DNA of 64,000 nucleotides from Nectonema munidae. Its lineage: Eukaryota > Nematomorpha > Nectonematoida > Nectonematidae. The position numbers and the translations under genes are program-made. This document shows, in pieces, positions 1-12,006 of the stretch. The stretch lies in NCBI GenBank assembly GCA_030549495.1, contig JAUIRK010000854.1, positions 297,001 through 361,000 of the forward strand, given 5' to 3'. The notes beneath the pieces were generated by a model. The model searched no databases and had not been told where the DNA came from. It saw only the letters and a list, made by a program, of their open reading frames with translations. Within the stretch, counting starts at the first letter, position 1. The number at the start of each line of letters is the position of its first letter.

Positions 1-590
1 CCAAGCTCATCAGCATTGAAGATGTCACTGGAACTGTATTCACCCAAGATTTTCTGCAGAGTAAAAGACCACGTTTTCATCCAATCTGTACTTTCATTCA
101 CACTTTTCAATTCGCCATATGTGATGTTGTGACACTCCTTGAAGTGTACGAGCTACCCATTTACTTTGTTTCTATGGTATGGGTCTTTAGCTTTGGCTTA
201 GCACCAGAGCTGGAAAGCTTACATATTATCCGTAATTTGGGCTATGTTTATTTTGAGGACTGTGAAGTTGTTTATTGCAAATTAATTGAGTAGCAATTAG
301 CAAATGCCAGTGTTAAAAGGTCTGAAGTGCTGCGGGCGGGACTTAGAGAATTGAAGAGACTAGGTATGTTTAGCAGGCCGGAAAAATGACTTCATTTCGA
401 GATAACCCAGTTAAAATGCGTGATTGGTACTTTTAATATACTTCGAAATAAGTGAGGTATTCGAGATTACCGTATTTCAAGATAACAGGAGTTTCTTATA
501 TCATTCATATAGAGAATACGGTGTGGACCGGAGATTGACTTCTTCGGAGTATTCGAGAGATTCCCTGTTTGAGATACCGATATTTAACTG
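1..590 (-). mobile_element. Tigger/pogo element, 5' part, cut by window edge
   Basis: Read on the minus strand, bases about 170 to 1 encode pieces of a CENP-B/Tigger-type transposase: an LVHFKE stretch matching the end of the second DNA-binding helix domain, then ITYGELKS and finally SDIFNADE, which carries the first catalytic Asp of the DDE domain. One stop interrupts the visible part (NG, stop, LVHFKE), and the rest lies left of the window. The right terminus is clear: the minus strand starts CAGTTAAATATCGGTATCTC at 590, next to TA at 591-592, the usual target of this superfamily. Bases 400-590 carry repeated TTCGAGATA-like phrases typical of Tigger termini. This is a decayed DNA transposon. 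Confidence 0.75.
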
Positions 591-592
591 TA

Positions 593-1707
593 AATAAATA
601 AAATTAATTAAGTTTTAAAGTAAAATAATGATTAATAATAACGCAAAATCTTTGATTTGATTTGATAAATAAGATTTGAACAATATTTTGTTCTACCAAT
701 GAAATTACACTAGAATCGAACCAATTAACTGGACGATTTTTGAATAAATGTTGCCTATTAAAATGAATTAAGCAAAAATTTCGGACGTGATTGTCTACAA
801 TTCAACCATTTTGAACGATTACCATATATTATATTTAATATGTAAATGCAATGCCAGCTACGGGATAAAGTAAGTGTCGCGAGATTTTAGATTATTATCA
901 AACAGAGACAACGATGTTAAAATTTTGTATTTCTAAAAAAATAATTAATATGATATTTACTTTCAAAGTAGAAGATGAGTTTTTATACTAAAAAAGAGAT
1001 AAGCAATGTCATTTGGAGCTAAATATTTCCAAACTCCTTTTTGGCATATGTGATTAGTGAATGAAAATCCGGGATTCATATAAATTCTCCAAAATTCCGT
1101 TGTTAAGCGATAAAAAAAATCGGCACATCTGGAAGCCCTAGATATCGAAGATATGGAGAAATAGAGAGGATAGCAAGGATAATGTTGACATTATTAATAA
1201 AAGGATGAAGGAGGACATTTTTCGTTTAATTCTCATTCATGGGGAAGAAGGGGGTAAATGTCGTAGACTCATCCTACCGAACTTGGAAATAACGTAAGTA
1301 AGATTTTAACGAAAAGTGTGGTGCTTGGCACAAAACAAACAAAAATATCAAATCTTCTTCGGCGACTTTCTTCTCTCTCGAACTAGTTGATGTTGTGCAA
1401 GGATTAATTAAGACGAAGGGATGTGACTGTGAAAACATTGGAATTAAAGTGTGCAAAAAGCTTACAATGAAGTAAGGAGTAAATTCGGCATCAAACTCTT
1501 GGAAAAGCTTGACATTTGTACCAAAATCAACAGCCCCAAACTTAACAAAAGGAGTTACATCTAAAGAGCAAAAAAAATTTTAAAATCATAAAACGAAAAT
1601 TTTTTAAGTTAAGTTAATTTATTTAGGGTTAAAATTTTTAGTTAAAACTTTTTTTTAATTTTTAAGTTTTTTTATTTGCAAACCCCAAATAAGAGGTTTG
1701 TAATAAC
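593..1707. other. AT-rich spacer, no gene seen
   Basis: I see no credible coding region, RNA gene or tandem repeat here. Short open frames are AT-rich and resemble nothing I know. The stretch lies between the Tigger end at 590 and the likely left end of the hAT relic. Confidence 0.5.
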
Positions 1708-4272
1708 TAGGGGGAATAAAGTCAATAAAGTCAATTTTTTTTAAAAGTCTTCAAAGTTGTTGAAAACAAATATTTTTGATTATTATATGTTTCTCTAATA
1801 CAAAAGAAAATTTTTTAAGTCAATAAAGTAAATTATATTTTATTTTAAAGTCAATAATTTTTTTTTATGTCAATATTTTTTCAAACCTTTTTTTTTAAGT
1901 TTTTTAATTGTTCGTGTTCCTTATTTAAGTAAAAATCTCAATGCCAAAAACTGCTTCGAGAAAATTTACTAAAATAAACTTAATTATTCAAAAATATCCT
2001 AAAGAATTTACTTCAAAACTTTTCTCGAAGCAAACATACCTCTACACAAACTATCTCATCCATCAATGAAATTTTTTTACCAGTTTAGGATACATATTAC
2101 CACCTGTTTCTTCTAGTAAAGATCTTGCTGAAGATATGTTAGAAAACATCAGAAAAAAAATTATGGGTAAAAATGTTTTTTTGATGATTGATGAAAGTGA
2201 AATTCAAGAAAAAACGTTTATTAATATTTTAATTGGTTCAACTGATGCGCCAGAAAACATATATTATTGATATTGCAAGTAGAAAATAATTGAAAATCAT
2301 TTGATATCGAAAAGTTTAGTTTTGCTGGCAGATGACACTTTAAAAAAGTGAAGTAGAAAAAAGTAAATTTTTGTTGTTACTGACGGCTGCAGCAAAATAT
2401 AACGTAGCTGGTGGAAAAATATTAAAATATTTATTTCATGTAACGTGTTTTGCTCACTTATTGCACAATTGTGAAATGAAAATAAAGTTTTATTTTAAAG
2501 AAGTTAATGACTTGATTGCCTCAACCAAGGACCTCACTGTTAAAAATAAGAAAATAAAATTTGCTTTTGAAAGTATCGGATACCCTCCAGCTCCAATTGT
2601 TACAAGGTGGGCCAGCTGGTTGAATGCTGCTTCTTACTACTGCGATCACTTACCAAAAGTAAAAGAAATCGTGAATAATTTTGAAAGCAAAAATGGAGTT
2701 TTGGTTAAAAGAGCAAAAGAGAGCGTCAGTTGTTCAAAGTTACATGAACAGCTGGTTAACATAAAACAAAACTATATCCAGTTGGCGCAGCTTGTTGAAA
2801 AAATTGAATCGACTAATTTTAGCATTAAAAATGCCTAAAACTTTTTTATTCTATCAAGTTTGATAAAGATGATTGTGGAATCAAAAACTATTTGAACAAA
2901 AGATTTGAAAACAACGACATTAAAGATATTATAGAACTGGAAAAGCCAGATATATCTCCTAGTATTTATGCAGAAATGCCAAGCTACAACTTGTTCAGCA
3001 GAGAGGTCTTTTTCTATGCTAAAAAAAACTTCTAGCAAAAGATAGAAACTTTTCATCTTCTAATATTTTTAAATTATTTTCTTGTATATTTTAATTCTTC
3101 TGTATAATAAAGCTAACATTTTTTATTGAACTTTTTCACTTATAATGTCACTTTTTTTACTAACGTTGTCTATCTTTATCTTTAAAAAAAAATTGCGTTT
3201 ATATGATTTAAAAAATTTCGAAAATCTCTGTTGTGCTTTTAAGCTGTAGATTTTTAGTATGAACATTTTATTTATTAAAAATCACAAGAAAGAAAAACAA
3301 AAAAATATATTTTTGTACATACTTTATTTTGAGCTGCTTACTTATTCCAAACTTTTTGTGCAACTTTAAAAGAAATTTGTAGATCTCTTCATTGTCCGAA
3401 TCAATAGCGAGTAGATTTTAGAGTTATTAGGGCTTATCAGTTTGGCTAAGAGGACGACCAAGGCTTTTACGCTTGCTATTTCATATGATTTTGTTTGGCA
3501 CGATTATAATTTTTTGGGAGTCTTTATTTTATTTTGCGTGCAAGTGATATCACAGAAGACGTACCAGTTTTACGCCTCTTTTGCCATTATTATGATAGGA
3601 CCGAAGATGGCTTTTTATGCTTACTTCAAACATTGAAGATCTACCTGTCTTTTCTATTGACATTTATAGAATTTCTTCAAAAATTTCAGGCTTCCTTAGC
3701 TTGTTCCTTAATTGTACTGTAAGAATTGTGTTAACTTTTTGAGAATCTTTTATTTTGCCAGTCGTTTAGATTTAACTATCGTAAAGAAACAGGATAACTT
3801 TAAATTTGTTTTATTGTTTTTGGCTCCATTCTCAGAAATTTTTCTTTCAGATCGACAATTACACTCCGGTACTTTATCTTGCTGAATGAAGCCATTTATA
3901 TTTATTTTTATATTATATTTTGACTCACATTTTTGAAACATTTTGCTTACCGGGACACCATCCTCATATTTATAAATTTAGGTAAGCATGAAAATGTCGC
4001 GTTAACAAGAGTTTAAATTTGAGGTTGCAGTAACTTGTAAATGCAGCCAAGCCCTTTTTGAGTAAAAAAAGCATGTCAGAAAAAAAGACGCCCCATAGTT
4101 AGAAATTTGAAGTTATAGAATCCCGAGATTTTTTTCTTCTGCAATTTTGTTTAAAACCGCTATATAGTTTTTTTACAATTCTGAAAAAGTCAATTTTTTT
4201 CTCAAAAAGTCAATATTTTTTTTACATAAAGTCAATAATTTTGTAGTTATTAGGTCAATTTTTGTTCGCCCT
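1708..4272 (+). mobile_element. hAT transposon relic 1
   Basis: hAT transposase fragments at 2080-2838 are bracketed by similar termini: TAGGGGGAATAAAGTCAA at about 1709 on the plus strand, and TAGGGCGAACAAAAATTGAC read on the minus strand from about 4272. Both subterminal regions repeat AAAGTCAATATTTT-like phrases. I could not find an exact 8-bp target duplication, so the limits are tentative. The right end lies a few bases from the left end of the satellite-bearing element at 4277. Sequence 3060-4180 shows no recognisable gene. Confidence 0.5.
2080..2838 (+). pseudogene. hAT transposase fragments
   Basis: Around 2101-2268 one frame reads PVSSSKDLAEDMLENI and then FLMIDESEI, the hAT region with the first catalytic Asp (ID-E-S). 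Around 2371-2838 another frame reads LLLTAAAKYNVAGG, then HVTCFAHLLHNC, FKEVNDLIAS and PIVTRWASWLNAA. These are the second catalytic block, the conserved CxxH-like segment and the RW block of hAT transposases of the type related to CGGBP1. The second catalytic Asp, expected as LTDAAKY, is Ala here; a one-base offset reads VTDGCSK. With frame breaks and stops around it, this is a dead copy. Relics with the same HVTCFAH and VNDLI blocks occur near 58.4 and 59.7 kb. Confidence 0.8.
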
Positions 4273-4315
4273 ATAACCCTATTAGTGCTGGGCAAAATTT
4301 GTCCGCTCAAGTCCT

Positions 4316-4339
4316 GGGGGGGCGTAAAGTGCCCCCCCC
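4316..4339. other. G/C-tract hairpin near element end
   Basis: GGGGGGGC and GCCCCCCC are perfectly complementary 8-bp arms around a 7-base loop (GTAAAGT), only about 25 bp inside the putative left terminus. The corresponding right-hand ends of both copies have long G or C runs (11700-11715 and about 21235-21252), so G/C tracts mark the ends of this element. Confidence 0.7.
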
Positions 4340-4385
4340 TATTTTTCTCAGATATTAATAAGTTTTTATAAATATTTTTAATGTT

Positions 4386-7300
4386 ACATATATATTTCAA
4401 CTATGCTGAATTCAGTGGTGATGTCCATTTTTTATAAAAATCAATCAAACCTGTCAAAAAATTGATTTATATTTGACAGCTCATCTCAAAATGGAACTTT
4501 TTATTTAAATAAATAAATAAAGTTTTTTACGCATGTATACCCATTTTCAAATATGCTGAATTCAGTGGTGATATTCATTTTTTATGAAAATCAATCAAAC
4601 CTGTCAAAAAATTGATCTAAATGTGACAGCTCATCTCAAAAAGGAACTTTTAATCTAAATAAGTATATACAGTTTTTTACACATGTATACCCATTTTCAA
4701 ATATGCTGAATTCAGTGGTGATATTCATTTTTTTTTATGAAAATCAATCAAACCTGTCAAAAAATTGATCTAAATGTGACAGCTCATCTCAAAAAGGAAC
4801 TTTTTATCTAAATAAGTATATAAAGTTTTTTACACATACATGTATACCCATTTTCAAATATGCTGAATTCAGTGGTGATATTCATTTTTTATGAAAATCA
4901 ATCAAACCTGTCAAAAAATTGATCTAAATGTGACAGCTCATCTCAAAAAGGAACTTTTAATCTAAATAAGTATATACAGTTTTTTACACATGTATACCCA
5001 TTTTCAAATATGCTGAATTCAGTGGTGATATTCATTTTTTTTTATGAAAATCAATCAAACCTGTCAAAAAATTGATCTAAATGTGACAGCTCATCTCAAA
5101 AAGGAACTTTTTATCTAAATAAGTATATAAAGTTTTTTACACATACATGTATACCCATTTTCAAATATGCTGAATTCAGTGGTGATATTCATTTTTTATG
5201 AAAATCAATCAAACCTGTCAAAAAATTGATCTAAATGTGACAGCTCATCTCAAAAAGGGACTTTTTATCTAAATAAGTATATACAGTTTTTTACACATGT
5301 ATACCCATTTTCAAATATGCTGAATTCAGTGATGATATTCATTTTTTATGAAAATCAATCAAACCTGTCAAAAAATTGATCTAAATGTGACAGCTCATCT
5401 CAAAAAGCAACTTTTTATCTAAATAAGTATATACAGTTTTTTACACATGTATACCCATTTTCAAATATGCTGAATTCAGTGGTGATATTCATTTTTTTAT
5501 GAAAATCAATCAAACCTGTCAAAAAATTGATCTAAATGTGACAGCTCATCTCAAAAAGGAACTTTTTATCTAAATAAGTATATAAAGTTTTTTACACATG
5601 TATACCCATTTTCAAATATGCTGAATTCAGTGATGATATTCATTTTTTATGAAAATCAATCAAACCTGTCAAAAAATTGATCTAAATGTGACAGCTCATC
5701 TCAAAAAGCAACTTTTTATCTAAATAATTAAATAAAGTTTTTTACACATGTATACCCATTTTCAAATATGCTGAATTCAGTGATGATATTCATTTTTTAT
5801 GAAAATCAATCAAACCTGTCAAAAAATTGATCTAAATGTGACAGCTCATCTCAAAAAGGAACTTTTAATCTAAATAAGTATATACAGTTTTTTACACATG
5901 TATACCCATTTTCAAATATGCTGAATTCAGTGGTGATATTCATTTTTTTTTATGAAAATCAATCAAACCTGTCAAAAAATTGATCTAAATGTGACAGCTC
6001 ATCTCAAAAAGGAACTTTTTATCTAAATAAGTATATAAAGTTTTTTACACATACATGTATACCCATTTTCAAATATGCTGAATTCAGTGGTGATATTCAT
6101 TTTTTATGAAAATCAATCAAACCTGTCAAAAAATTGATCTAAATGTGACAGCTCATCTCAAAAAGGGACTTTTTATCTAAATAAGTATATAAAGTTTTTT
6201 ACACATGTATACCCATTTTCAAATATGCTGAATTCAGTGATGATATTCATTTTTTATGAAAATCAATCAAACCTGTCAAAAAATTGATCTAAATGTGACA
6301 GCTCATCTCAAAAAGCAACTTTTTATCTAAATAAGTATATACAGTTTTTTACACATGTATACCCATTTTCAAATATGCTGAATTCAGTGGTGATATTCAT
6401 TTTTTATGAAAATCAATCAAACCTGTCAAAAAATTAATCTAAATGTGACAGCTCATCTCAAAAAGGGACTTTTTATCTAAATAAGTATATAAAGTTTTTT
6501 ACACATGTATACCCATTTTCAAATATGCTGAATTCAGTGGTGATATTCATTTTTTTTTATGAAAATCAATCAAACCTGTCAAAAAATTGATCTAAATGTG
6601 ACAGCTCATCTCAAAAAGGAACTTTTTATCTAAATAAGTATATAAAGTTTTTTACACATACATGTATACCCATTTTCAAATATGCTGAATTCAGTGGTGA
6701 TATTCATTTTTTATGAAAATCAATCAAACCTGTCAAAAAATTGATCTAAATGTGACAGCTCATCTCAAAAAGGGACTTTTTATCTAAATAAGTATATAAA
6801 GTTTTTTACACATGTATACCCATTTTCAAATATGCTGAATTCAGTGATGATATTCATTTTTTATGAAAATCAATCAAACCTGTCAAAAAATTGATCTAAA
6901 TGTGACAGCTCATCTCAAAAAGCAACTTTTTATCTAAATAATTAAATAAAGTTTTTTACGCATGTATACCCATTTTCAAATATGCTGAATTCAGTGGTGA
7001 TATTCATTTTTTATGAAAATCAATCAAACCTGTCAAAAAATTGATCTAAATGTGACAGCTCATCTCAAAAAGGAACTTTTAATCTAAATAAGTATATACA
7101 GTTTTTTACACATGTATACCCATTTTCAAATATGCTGAATTCAGTGGTGATATTCATTTTTTTTTATGAAAATCAATCAAACCTGTCAAAAAATTGATCT
7201 AAATGTGACAGCTCATCTCAAAAAGGAACTTTTTATCTAAATAAGTATATAAAGTTTTTTTACACATACATGTATACCCATTTTCAAATATGCTGAATTC

Positions 7301-8965
7301 AGTGGTGATATTCATTTTTTATGAAAATCAATCAAACCTGTCAAAAAATTGATCTAAATGTGACAGCTCATCTCAAAAAGGAACTTTTTATCTAAATAAG
7401 TATATAAAGTTTTTTACACATACATGTATACCCATTTTCAAATATGCTGAATTCAGTGGTGATATTCATTTTTTTATGAAAATCAATCAAACCTGTCAAA
7501 AAATTGATCTAAATGTGACAGCACATCTCAAAAAGGAACTTTTTATCTAAATAAGTATATAAAGTTTTTTACACATGTATACCCATTTTCAAATATGCTG
7601 CATTCAGTGGTGATATTTATTTTTTTATGAAAATCAATTAAACCTGTCAAAAAATTGATCTAAATGTGACAGCTCATTTCAAAAAGGAACTTTTTATCTA
7701 AATAAGTATATAAAGTTTTTTACACATACATGTATACCCATTTTCAAATATGCTGAATTCAGTGGTGATATTCATTTTTTATGAAAATCAATCAAACCTG
7801 TCAAAAAATTGATCTAAATGTGACAGCTCATCTCAAAAAGGGACTTTTTATCTAAATAAGTATATAAAGTTTTTTACACATGTATACCCATTTTCAAATA
7901 TGCTGAATTCAGTGATGATATTCATTTTTTATGAAAATCAATCAAACCTGTCAAAAAATTGATCTAAATGTGACAGCTCATCTCAAAAAGCAACTTTTTA
8001 TCTAAATAATTAAATAAAGTTTTTTACGCATGTATACCCATTTTCAAATATGCTGAATTCAGTGGTGATATTCATTTTTTATGAAAATCAATCAAACCTG
8101 TCAAAAAATTGATCTAAATGTGACAGCTCATCTCAAAAAGGAACTTTTTATCTAAATAAGTATATACAGTTTTTTACACATGTATACCCATTTTCAAATA
8201 TGCTGAATTCAGTGGTGATATTCATTTTTTTTATGAAAATCAATCAAACCTGTCAAAAAATTGATCTAAATGTGACAGCACATCTCAAAAAGGAACTTTT
8301 TATCTAAATAAGTATATAAAGTTTTTTACACATACATGTATACCCATTTTCAAATATGCTGAATTCAGTGGTGATATTCATTTTTTATGAAAATCAATCA
8401 AACCTGTCAAAAAATTGATCTAAATGTGACAGCTCATCTCAAAAAGGAACTTTTTATCTAAATAAGTATATAAAGTTTTTTACACATACATGTATACCCA
8501 TTTTCAAATATGCTGAATTCAGTGGTGATATTCATTTTTTTATGAAAATCAATCAAACCTGTCAAAAAATTGATCTAAATGTGACAGCACATCTCAAAAA
8601 GGAACTTTTTATCTAAATAAGTATATAAAGTTTTTTACACATGTATACCCATTTTCAAATATGCTGCATTCAGTGGTGATATTCATTTTTTTATGAAAAT
8701 CAATTAAACCTGTCAAAAAATTGATCTAAATGTGACAGCTCATTTCAAAAAGGAACTTTTTATCTAAATAAGTATATAAAGTTTTTTACACATGTATACC
8801 CATTTTCAAATATGCCGAATTCAGTGGTGATATTCATTTTTTATGAAAATCATTCAAACCTGTCAAAAAAGTGATTTACATGTGACAGCTCATCTCAAAA
8901 AAGAAACTTTTTATCTAAATAATTATATAATGTTTTTACACACATATACCCATTTTCAAGTAGGC
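4386..8965. repeat. 150-bp satellite array, about 30 monomers
   Basis: The landmark GCTGAATTCAGTGGTGAT recurs with its CTGAA core at 4406, 4556, 4706, 4863, 5013, 5170, 5320 and so on to 8815, with a degenerate unit near 8964. Steps are 150, 151 or 154-158 bp. Length variants come from a T-run in CATTTTTT and from ACACATACATG versus ACACATG. Monomers in the middle are nearly identical; those at both ends are more diverged, the usual sign of homogenisation inside an array. Every well-kept monomer contains CTGTCA and TGACAG, inverted and 17 bp apart. Shared variants show longer repeated blocks of about 607 and 1066 bp. There is no coding content. Confidence 0.95.
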
Positions 8966-10184
8966 TGTGTTTACTGGTTATATTCCTTTTTTTTAATAAA
9001 AAATTAGTCAAACCTGACAAAATAATTTAAATATGACAGCCCATGTCAAAATTAAAATTTTGATTCTTTTAAAGTTTTTTATACATTTCAAGTATGCAGA
9101 ATTTAATGGTGATGTTCATTTTTTATGAAATCAATAAAACCTATCAAAAAATCGATTAAACCTGTAAATCAATGTCAAATATATAAACATAAAAATAACT
9201 TCTACTTGAAGTATTTCTCTGGTAATTATTTTCTTAATTTATTTAATAAACCAACTTTAGGTGTATAATTCACTCAAAATATTTCATTCTACAGTAACTT
9301 ATGTAACTCGATAGGACCTCCATCTTTTTGGCTACAAATTCGTTATCGGCTCGTAGTCTCTACGTCATATTATAATTTACAGTATGTAATTTTGGTATTC
9401 ATAAATTTATATTCTTCAATGTGTGTTCGAAAATTTTTTTATTAGGATAAAATTACTTTTTTCCTCTCTCAAAGCATTCTGATTAAAGAATCTTCTTGGT
9501 GATCTTAGACTTTTTTATCAGTATCGTGTATTTTATTATCAAGTCTGAATATTTGTCAACCAATCTTATTTCAAAGGATTTTTTCTGATGAATCATTCGT
9601 GATGTTGATTGTTCAATTACAAAAAGTTGTCAACGTTCTTCATCTAAAAAATTATCTCTTTGACACAAAAGGAAAAAGATGGACAAATTCAATTTAAATT
9701 AAAAATATCTTGATAGTGACTAAATTCTCACATATTGGCACCTGTGCCATTTTTGACAAATCTGACCTATTCTAAATTTTCAGATTTCCTACCCATCTTA
9801 GCTAAATGTTAATTGTAATCCTAGATGATAAGCTATAGATTTAAATATTTTTCATTTATAAAAGAGGAACTTCTTTTTCACAATCAAAATCTTTTTTGAA
9901 GCATCTAATATTATATAATTAAACCACTTCGTAGTTCATTAGAACATTGTAGTTCTTCCATTTAGTCAAGATACATATTTTTTTTAATTATTTGTTTTGA
10001 TCACATGTTCTCTTTTCAATTAGTTTTCAATTTGGTTCCTTCTCTCATACAAATTTTCAAAAGATTTTATAATACGTTTTATTTTTTTTAATAAATATTT
10101 CATACTCAAGATGATTGTAGAAAGTATTATAAGCCAAAATATTCCAAAAAAATATATTTTTACTATATACCAAATATGCAGCCA
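8966..10184. repeat. non-tandem segment shared with 18.6-19.7 kb
   Basis: This stretch has no recognisable gene. It matches about 18480-19720 in the same orientation with scattered substitutions and small indels. One example is an insertion in the right copy near 18914-18955; another is a short deletion there relative to 10055-10080. The match shows that the satellite and this segment travelled together. Confidence 0.8.
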
Positions 10185-11340
10185 TTTTTTGAAAATTTTT
10201 TACAGAACTGTTTTTAAGGCATACATTACTAATTCATTTGCCACTTCGAGATATTTTTTAACCGTTTTATCCAAAATCCAATACAGAAATAAAATAAGCC
10301 TAATCGATTTGGTATAAAACAGATATTTTATTTTTTTGAAAATATTTTTGAAAACAGTATCTAGAAGTAAACCGCAAATCTTATTCAAGCTTTCAGATAT
10401 TTTAAAACCATAAATGCCAAACCTGAGTCCAAAAATGAAACCAGCATCTTCCATTTGCCATAAAAACACTTATTTTATTTAAAGTTCAAAAATATTTCTG
10501 CAGACATTAGACGTAAATCGAAAATTTGATTGACACTTTCAGACATTTAAAACCTCTAAATGCAAAAAATGATTTCATAAATAAAAATTATCATGGTCGA
10601 ATTGGTATAAAAACATATATTTCAGTAAAATTAGAGAGAATATTTTGGGATATAGTTTTCAGACATAAACCGCAAATTAGATTGACACTAGCAGTAAAAC
10701 CTCTAAATGAGAAAACTGTGTTCAGAAATGAAATCATCATGATATATTTGCTATAAAAACAAATTTTAGAACTAAACGCAAATTTAATTGATACTTATAT
10801 GTATTTTCAAATTCAAACTGCAAAAATTGAGTCCATAAATGAAACTAGCATGGTTGATTTGGTATAAAAATATATATTTCATTGTAAAATTTGAATGAAT
10901 GTTTTTGGAGACAATTTTTAGAAGTAAACCGGAAATTTGATTAACACTTATAGGTATTTCCAGATCCTAAACGTAAAAAATTAGTCCAGAAATGAAACCA
11001 GCATGGCCGATTTAGTATAACACATATATTTTATGTAAAATTTGAATGAATGTTTTTGGAGACAATTTTTAGAAGTAAACCGCAAATTTGATTAACACTT
11101 ATAGGTATTTTCACATCTTAAATGTAAAAAATGAGTTCAGAAATGAAAACAGCATGATTGATTTGGTATAAAACATATATTTCAAGAGAATATTTTTGGA
11201 GACAATTTTCAGAAGTAAACCTCAAATTTGATTAATACTTATAGGTATTTTCAAATCCTAAATGTAAAAAATGAGTCCAGAAATGAAAACAGCATGACCG
11301 ATTTAGTATAAAAACATATATTTTATGTAAAATTTGAAGG
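10185..11340. repeat. second tandem repeat, diverged units of about 140-150 bp
   Basis: A phrase close to AGAAGTAAACCGCAAATTTG recurs near 10363, 10510, 10660, 10768, 10920, 11071 and 11211. Each is followed by a TATTTTCA..CCTAAATG block, AAAAATGAGTCCAGAAATGA and then GGTATAAAAACATATATTT. Spacing is mostly 140-152 bp, with one short unit. Units are much more diverged than the satellite at 4.4-8.9 kb and share no obvious sequence with it. The same series is present at about 19720-20885. Confidence 0.85.
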
Positions 11341-11844
11341 TATATTTTATTAGATATATTTTTGATCAATCAAAATTTTGATTGACATTTTCTAAAAATT
11401 AGTCATGATTATTGAAAAAATTAAATATATAAAGTGTTATGCGTTCCAAACTGTATATAATTATAAATTTTTAGGGTATTATATAATATAGATCCTAAGT
11501 TATAAGGTTAAGTACAGATAATGTCAAAATTTTGCTGAAAAATTTTAATTTTTTATTTTGATTGACAGTTTTGGACATGAAGGGGTCATTCAACTACCAT
11601 GAAAATGGTTTCAAAAGATGCAGCTAGCGATTTTAGGAAAAGTCACAAAATTTGAAGGGATATGATTCAGCCAATTTTCTACAATTAATTTTTTAGTGAA
11701 GGGGGGGGGGAGGGGCGTAGGGTATAATTATGACATTTTGTATGCATTTTTTGCAAGTTTTGAAAAATAATTTTTTATTCCTTCTCTCTAGGATTATCCC
11801 GATAAATATTGCGTAGCAAAATGTATCGCCAAATCCACTTATTA

Positions 11845-11975
11845 AGGGTATCTAGTTAAAATCCCCCAAAACTAAAATCCCCGCTACCAAAATCCCCGAA
11901 AATTAAGGAACTTTAGTTTTCCGGGATTTTGGTAGATGGGGATTTTAGTTTTCGGGGATTTTGACTAGGAACCCT
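11845..11975. mobile_element. foldback MITE, PIF/Harbinger-like
   Basis: This is a 131-bp element whose two halves are near-perfect inverted repeats. The left begins AGGGTATCTAGTTAAAATCC; the right, reversed, begins AGGGTTCCTAGTCAAAATCC. The complementarity continues through two further AAAATCCCC phrases to arms of nearly 60 bp. It is flanked on both sides by TTA (11842-11844 and 11976-11978). A 3-bp TTA duplication is the hallmark of PIF/Harbinger (Tourist-type) elements. It sits about 30 bp inside the intron that follows the QSOX-like exon. Confidence 0.8.
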
Positions 11976-12006
11976 TTAAAAAGGAATCAATTAAAAAGAG
12001 ACTAAC

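Larger units (their letters stand above)
4277..11699. mobile_element. satellite-bearing element, left copy
   Basis: This block consists of a left end (CCCTATTAGTGCTGGG at 4277-4292), a G/C hairpin, about 30 satellite monomers (to about 8965), a non-tandem segment, and a second tandem repeat (10185-11340). It ends near TTAATTTTTTAG at 11697. From about 8860 to 11697 it is nearly collinear with 18390-21231. The right copy ends CCCAGCACTAATGGG followed by TTAA. Reversed, that is CCCATTAGTGCTGGG, almost the same as the left end here. The pair looks like piggyBac-type inverted termini, although the left flank reads ATAA rather than TTAA. No transposase is encoded, so it would be non-autonomous. 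The element assignment is inference; the homology is visible directly. Confidence 0.55.
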
